DNA of 64,000 nt. Source: Oceanotoga teriensis (GTDB taxonomy: Bacteria > Thermotogota > Thermotogae > Petrotogales > Petrotogaceae). The notes below the pieces were generated by a model. It saw nothing but the letters and a program-made list of their open reading frames with translations, had not been told where the DNA came from and ran no database searches. A program made the translations under genes and the position numbers. Position 1 is the first letter of the stretch; each line of letters starts with the position of its first letter. The stretch covers positions 170,833 to 234,832 of the forward strand of contig NZ_QGGI01000002.1 in NCBI RefSeq assembly GCF_003148465.1, given 5' to 3'. Positions 61,354-64,000 of the stretch are shown one piece after another.

Positions 61354-62658
61354 TTATGGATAAACTCTATACAAAGTTCTTGCGAACGGAATTGCCTCCC
61401 TTATATGATTTAAACCACATATCCAAGCAACAGTTCTTTCTATACCCAAACCAAATCCACTATGAGGTACACTACCAAACTTTCTCAAATCCAAATACCA
61501 TTCATATTCTTCTTTAGGTAATTTAGATTCTTCTAATCTTTTCAATAAAATTTCTTTTTCCCAAATTCTTTCAGAAGCACCTATTATCTCACCATAACCT
61601 TCTGGTGCAAGCATGTCATCACAAAGTACGACTTCAGGATTTTCAGGATCAGGTTGCATATAAAAAGCTTTAGCATTTTTTGGATATTTTTCTACTATTA
61701 ATGGTTTTTCGTATTGTGATGCGAGTTCAGTTTCGTGTTCAGCTCCTAAATCATCACCCCATTCAATACTATATCCTTTTTTTTGAAGAACTTCTACAGC
61801 TTGAGTGTAAGTCATTCTTGGGAAAGGAGCTTTTATTTTTTCTAATTTAGAAATATCTCTATCCAAAGCTATTAAATGTTCTTTAGCTCTTTCTAAAACT
61901 TTTTCTATTATATAAGAAATCAAATTTTCTTGCAAATTCATATTATCTTCATGTGTATAATAAGCAACTTCTGCTTCATTCATCCAAAATTCGATTAAAT
62001 GTCTTCTTGTTTTTGATTTTTCAGCTCTAAAAGTAGGACCAAGATTAAATACTTTTCCATGCGCCATACAAGCAGCTTCTAAATAAAGCTGACCAGTCTG
62101 AGCAAGATAAACTTTTCCATAATCAAAATATTCTATATCAAAAGTATTACCAGCTGATTCCCCTATAGAACCTGTAAATATAGGTGTATCGATAAGTGTA
62201 AAATTATTATTATAATAAAATTCTCTAACGGCTTTTATTATCTCATTTCTTACAGCTAAAATATGAAATTGTCTTCTTGATCTTAACCAAAGATGTCTAT
62301 TTTCCATTAAAAAGTCAATACCATGTTCTTTATTTGAAATAGGATAATCTTCTTCAGGTTGATTTAAAATATCGATTTTTTTTACAATTATTTCCACTCC
62401 AATAGGAGATCTATCATCTTTTTGAACTTCTCCTTCAATTATAACTGAAGACTCGTTTCTTATTTTTTTTATATCTGAAAAAACATCTTCTCCTAAAGTA
62501 GATTTTTCAGCGATTCCTTGTACGAATCCAGTACCATCTCTTAACTGAAGAAAGGCTATTTTTCCACTAGATCTTTTATTCCAAACCCAACCTTTATAAA
62601 TTATTTTTTGACCTATAAAGTTTTTTAGATCTTTAGTATAAATCCAACTTAAACTCAT
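61354..62658 (-). CDS. asnS: Asparaginyl-tRNA synthetase
   Basis: 434 residues, class IIb. The N-terminal OB fold has [24 protein letters not shown]; motif 2 is [17 protein letters not shown] and motif 3 is [17 protein letters not shown]. The residue set (for example the segment before motif 2, [19 protein letters not shown]) favours AsnRS over AspRS. GGAGG precedes the ATG. It heads the nine-gene run that ends with smc. Confidence 0.96.
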   Translation of the reverse strand: MSLSWIYTKDLKNFIGQKIIYKGWVWNKRSSGKIAFLQLRDGTGFVQGIAEKSTLGEDVFSDIKKIRNESSVIIEGEVQKDDRSPIGVEIIVKKIDILNQPEEDYPISNKEHGIDFLMENRHLWLRSRRQFHILAVRNEIIKAVREFYYNNNFTLIDTPIFTGSIGESAGNTFDIEYFDYGKVYLAQTGQLYLEAACMAHGKVFNLGPTFRAEKSKTRRHLIEFWMNEAEVAYYTHEDNMNLQENLISYIIEKVLERAKEHLIALDRDISKLEKIKAPFPRMTYTQAVEVLQKKGYSIEWGDDLGAEHETELASQYEKPLIVEKYPKNAKAFYMQPDPENPEVVLCDDMLAPEGYGEIIGASERIWEKEILLKRLEESKLPKEEYEWYLDLRKFGSVPHSGFGLGIERTVAWICGLNHIREAIPFARTLYRVYP

Positions 62659-62689
62659 ATCACACCTCCAATTAATTTTTGCTTGAATT

Positions 62690-62698
62690 ATTATATCA
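62690..62698 (-). promoter_or_regulatory. Extended -10 promoter element before asnS
   Basis: On the minus strand TGATATAAT gives a perfect -10 (62690-62695) with an upstream TG, about 32 bases before the asnS start. The -35 region is not recognisable, as usual with extended -10 promoters. Confidence 0.55.
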
Positions 62699-62726
62699 TA
62701 TTTTTAAATATCTAATTTATACAAAA

Positions 62727-63635
62727 TTATACAAATTTATTCTTTTCAAGAAAATTATTTATAAATTCAACAAATTTATTTGCTAAAATAGGATCAAAAA
62801 GAATTCCAGAATTATTAGATATAAAATCTATGGCCTGTTGCGGCGATAAAATACCTTCATATTCAGAAGTTGCTGTATGAGTTGCTATGTCAAACCAATC
62901 TATTAATCCTATATATCTTGCATAATAGGGTATTTCTTCTCCTGATAATCCATCTGGATAACCTGTTCCATTCCAAAATTCATGATGAGAACGGACTACT
63001 GGTACAGAAAACCAAAGTTCATCTATAGAAGATAAAAATATAGATCCCGTAACTGTATGTTCTAAATCCCAAGTTTCAAAGTCATTTATTCTTGTTGGAG
63101 TAAAAAGCATTAATTGTTCTATACCTATTCTGCCAATATCATGTAACATAGCCAACTCTTTTATTTTTTTTATTTCATCATCATCTTTTCCAAGAAATTT
63201 TGAAAATTCTTCAGAATAAAAAGCAACACGTTGTGAATGAGACATATTAGTATCTTTATCTTCGACTTCCATTGTAACAACTAAGGCTTGCAAAAATTTT
63301 GATATTTTGTTTCTATATCTATCTTTTAAATCATAAAGATTATAAACATTATTATCATAAAAAAGAAAAGTTGATTTTAAAATTGATAACTCTATCAAAT
63401 TAAATATTTTTGAATCCTCAATTGCAGTAAAGTCGCTGCTATTTGAAATAACAACTCTATTTTGCTTTTCAAAAAAAATACATATTTTATCATCATAAGA
63501 TCTTTTTGAAGATATTATAATATCAGAATTATCAAAAGAAGTCGAAACCGTAAATTTCATTCTATTCAATATTTTTTCACATAGTGTTTTATCTGAAAAA
63601 GAATTATCTATAAAAAAAGTGGGAAATTTATTCAT
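62727..63635 (-). CDS. HD-GYP domain protein (probable cyclic di-GMP phosphodiesterase)
   Basis: 302 residues. The first 110 or so form a domain I do not recognise. From about residue 115 an HD-GYP domain follows with its metal ligands: MSHSQRVAFYS, LHDIGRIGI near 162, LEHTVTGS, and HHEFWNGTGYPDGLSG near 219, then LIDWFDIAT. The GYP motif is intact, so cyclic di-GMP hydrolysis is plausible. Lys of H-D-I-G-K is Arg. GGAGG precedes the ATG. It sits alone between asnS and an insertion sequence. Confidence 0.9.
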   Translation of the reverse strand: MNKFPTFFIDNSFSDKTLCEKILNRMKFTVSTSFDNSDIIISSKRSYDDKICIFFEKQNRVVISNSSDFTAIEDSKIFNLIELSILKSTFLFYDNNVYNLYDLKDRYRNKISKFLQALVVTMEVEDKDTNMSHSQRVAFYSEEFSKFLGKDDDEIKKIKELAMLHDIGRIGIEQLMLFTPTRINDFETWDLEHTVTGSIFLSSIDELWFSVPVVRSHHEFWNGTGYPDGLSGEEIPYYARYIGLIDWFDIATHTATSEYEGILSPQQAIDFISNNSGILFDPILANKFVEFINNFLEKNKFV

Positions 63636-63659
63636 AAAAACAACCTCCTTTATTACTTT

Positions 63660-63687
63660 ATTATATAGTATCTTTCTAAATTCTAAA
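63660..63687 (-). promoter_or_regulatory. Candidate promoter of the HD-GYP gene
   Basis: On the minus strand a perfect TATAAT (63660-63665) lies about 25 bases before the start codon, with TTTAGA (4 of 6 to consensus) 16 bases further upstream. Confidence 0.4.
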
Positions 63688-63727
63688 AACGTTTATTTAA
63701 AGTAATTTTAAACGATGTTAAAAGGGA

Positions 63728-64000
63728 TATTTACCTCCATAGGTTATAATTAAATTGTTAAGAAATAATAAATAACCATTTTCTGTTTTGTTAAACAACA
63801 AACAAAAAAAAGGAGGTAAATACCTTGAATAATTCTCAATTTTATCTTGATTTTGTTTATGATGAATACCTTAATAACCATTGTGAATCTAAATATCTTA
63901 TGGATTTGATTTCTTTGATTGATTGGTCTAATATTCCTTTGTTTAAGAATACTGGAGTTGGTGCTAACGGGTATTCACCCAGAGCTATGTGTAAAGCATT
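63728..64000 (+). mobile_element. Left end of an insertion sequence, cut by the window edge
   Basis: The element is recognised from its transposase start and a change in style: fewer A-rich codons than the neighbours and a leader with an 11-bp inverted repeat, TATTTACCTCC (63728-63738) and GGAGGTAAATA (63812-63822). The exact left boundary and terminal inverted repeat cannot be fixed without the right end. Confidence 0.6.
63825..64000 (+). CDS. Transposase, N-terminal fragment (3' end outside window)
   Basis: 58 codons are present from TTG 63825, eight bases after AGGAGG, with no stop before the window edge. The peptide NNSQFYLDFVYDEYLNN ... LISLIDWSNIPLF ... NGYSPRAMCKA resembles the start of IS5/IS1182-type DDE transposases (DUF772 region, W-x-x-I ... 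Y-x-P-R-x-x-x-K-A). The catalytic domain lies beyond the window, so the family is tentative. Confidence 0.65.
   Translation, partial: MNNSQFYLDFVYDEYLNNHCESKYLMDLISLIDWSNIPLFKNTGVGANGYSPRAMCKA

Noticed and set aside
1..64000. CRISPR arrays, prophage, toxin-antitoxin or defence systems, tRNA and rRNA genes
   Set aside because: Looked for on both strands; no repeat-spacer pattern, phage genes or RNA-gene signatures were seen. The only mobile DNA is the insertion-sequence end at the right edge.

Overview
This window is a very AT-rich bacterial chromosome segment, packed with short-spaced operons and with no rRNA, tRNA or CRISPR array that I could see. The gene content points to a flagellated member of the Thermotogota, most likely a low-GC Petrotogales lineage (Oceanotoga/Geotoga/Marinitoga-like). 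The reasons are an Omp-alpha-type toga protein (SLH head, long coiled-coil rod, C-terminal membrane anchor), a TM287/288-type asymmetric ABC exporter, the asnS-ruvB-yggS-yggT-nadK-phoU-permease gene order, and the base composition. The assignment is an inference from gene content; no marker rRNA is present. Many genes start with TTG or GTG behind a strong GGAGG or GAGGTG Shine-Dalgarno, and I used these to trim several starts.

Layout. 1-1.2 kb: end of purM and purN. 1.27-3.6 kb (minus): a membrane protein, a lipoprotein with a starch-binding-like domain, and a MATE transporter, divergent from a MarR regulator. 3.67-12.0 kb (plus): a tight run of marR, PEGA-domain protein, Omp-alpha-like protein, patatin lipase, a catalytically dead patatin paralogue, an LptA/OstA-like protein, serS and rsmE, closed by a strong terminator. 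12.1-22.7 kb (plus): a flagellar operon (MotE-like, fliK, flgD, flgE, flbD, motA, motB, fliL, fliM, fliY, LolA-like exported protein). 22.7-27.2 kb: a metallo-beta-lactamase-fold hydrolase (minus) and a heterodimeric ABC exporter (plus). 27.2-33.4 kb: a 417-bp non-coding region, dnaA, the threonine-degrading pair tdh-kbl, and mnmG. 33.4-39.9 kb (minus): a secreted beta-propeller, a two-TM receptor with a degenerate GGDEF-like end, dnaK, a nitrilase-family amidase and 5-formyl-THF cyclo-ligase. 40.1-46.5 kb (plus): a PHP phosphoesterase, a dead GDPD paralogue, an ornithine/alanine racemase-family enzyme, dnaB and rnr, with one small membrane protein on the minus strand. 46.6-50.0 kb (minus): AlaX, a divergent enolase-superfamily protein, a DUF3307-like membrane protein and a degenerate REC/GGDEF protein. 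50.1-62.7 kb (minus): a nine-gene run asnS, ruvB, yggS, yggT, nadK, phoU-like, an LptF/G-LptD fusion, type-4 udg and smc. 62.7-64 kb: an HD-GYP protein (minus) and the 5' end of an insertion-sequence transposase (plus).

How the genes fit together. The strongest themes are cell-envelope construction and signalling. The most unusual gene (54318-57758) joins an inner-membrane LptF/G-type permease to an LptD/OstA-type outer-membrane beta-barrel in one reading frame, with a signal-peptide-like segment exactly at the join. A separate LptA-like gene sits in the MarR-headed operon together with the Omp-alpha-like spacer and the lipases. A second theme is the number of degenerate enzymes: a patatin, a GDPD, two GGDEF-like proteins and an enolase-superfamily protein have lost residues their families normally need.
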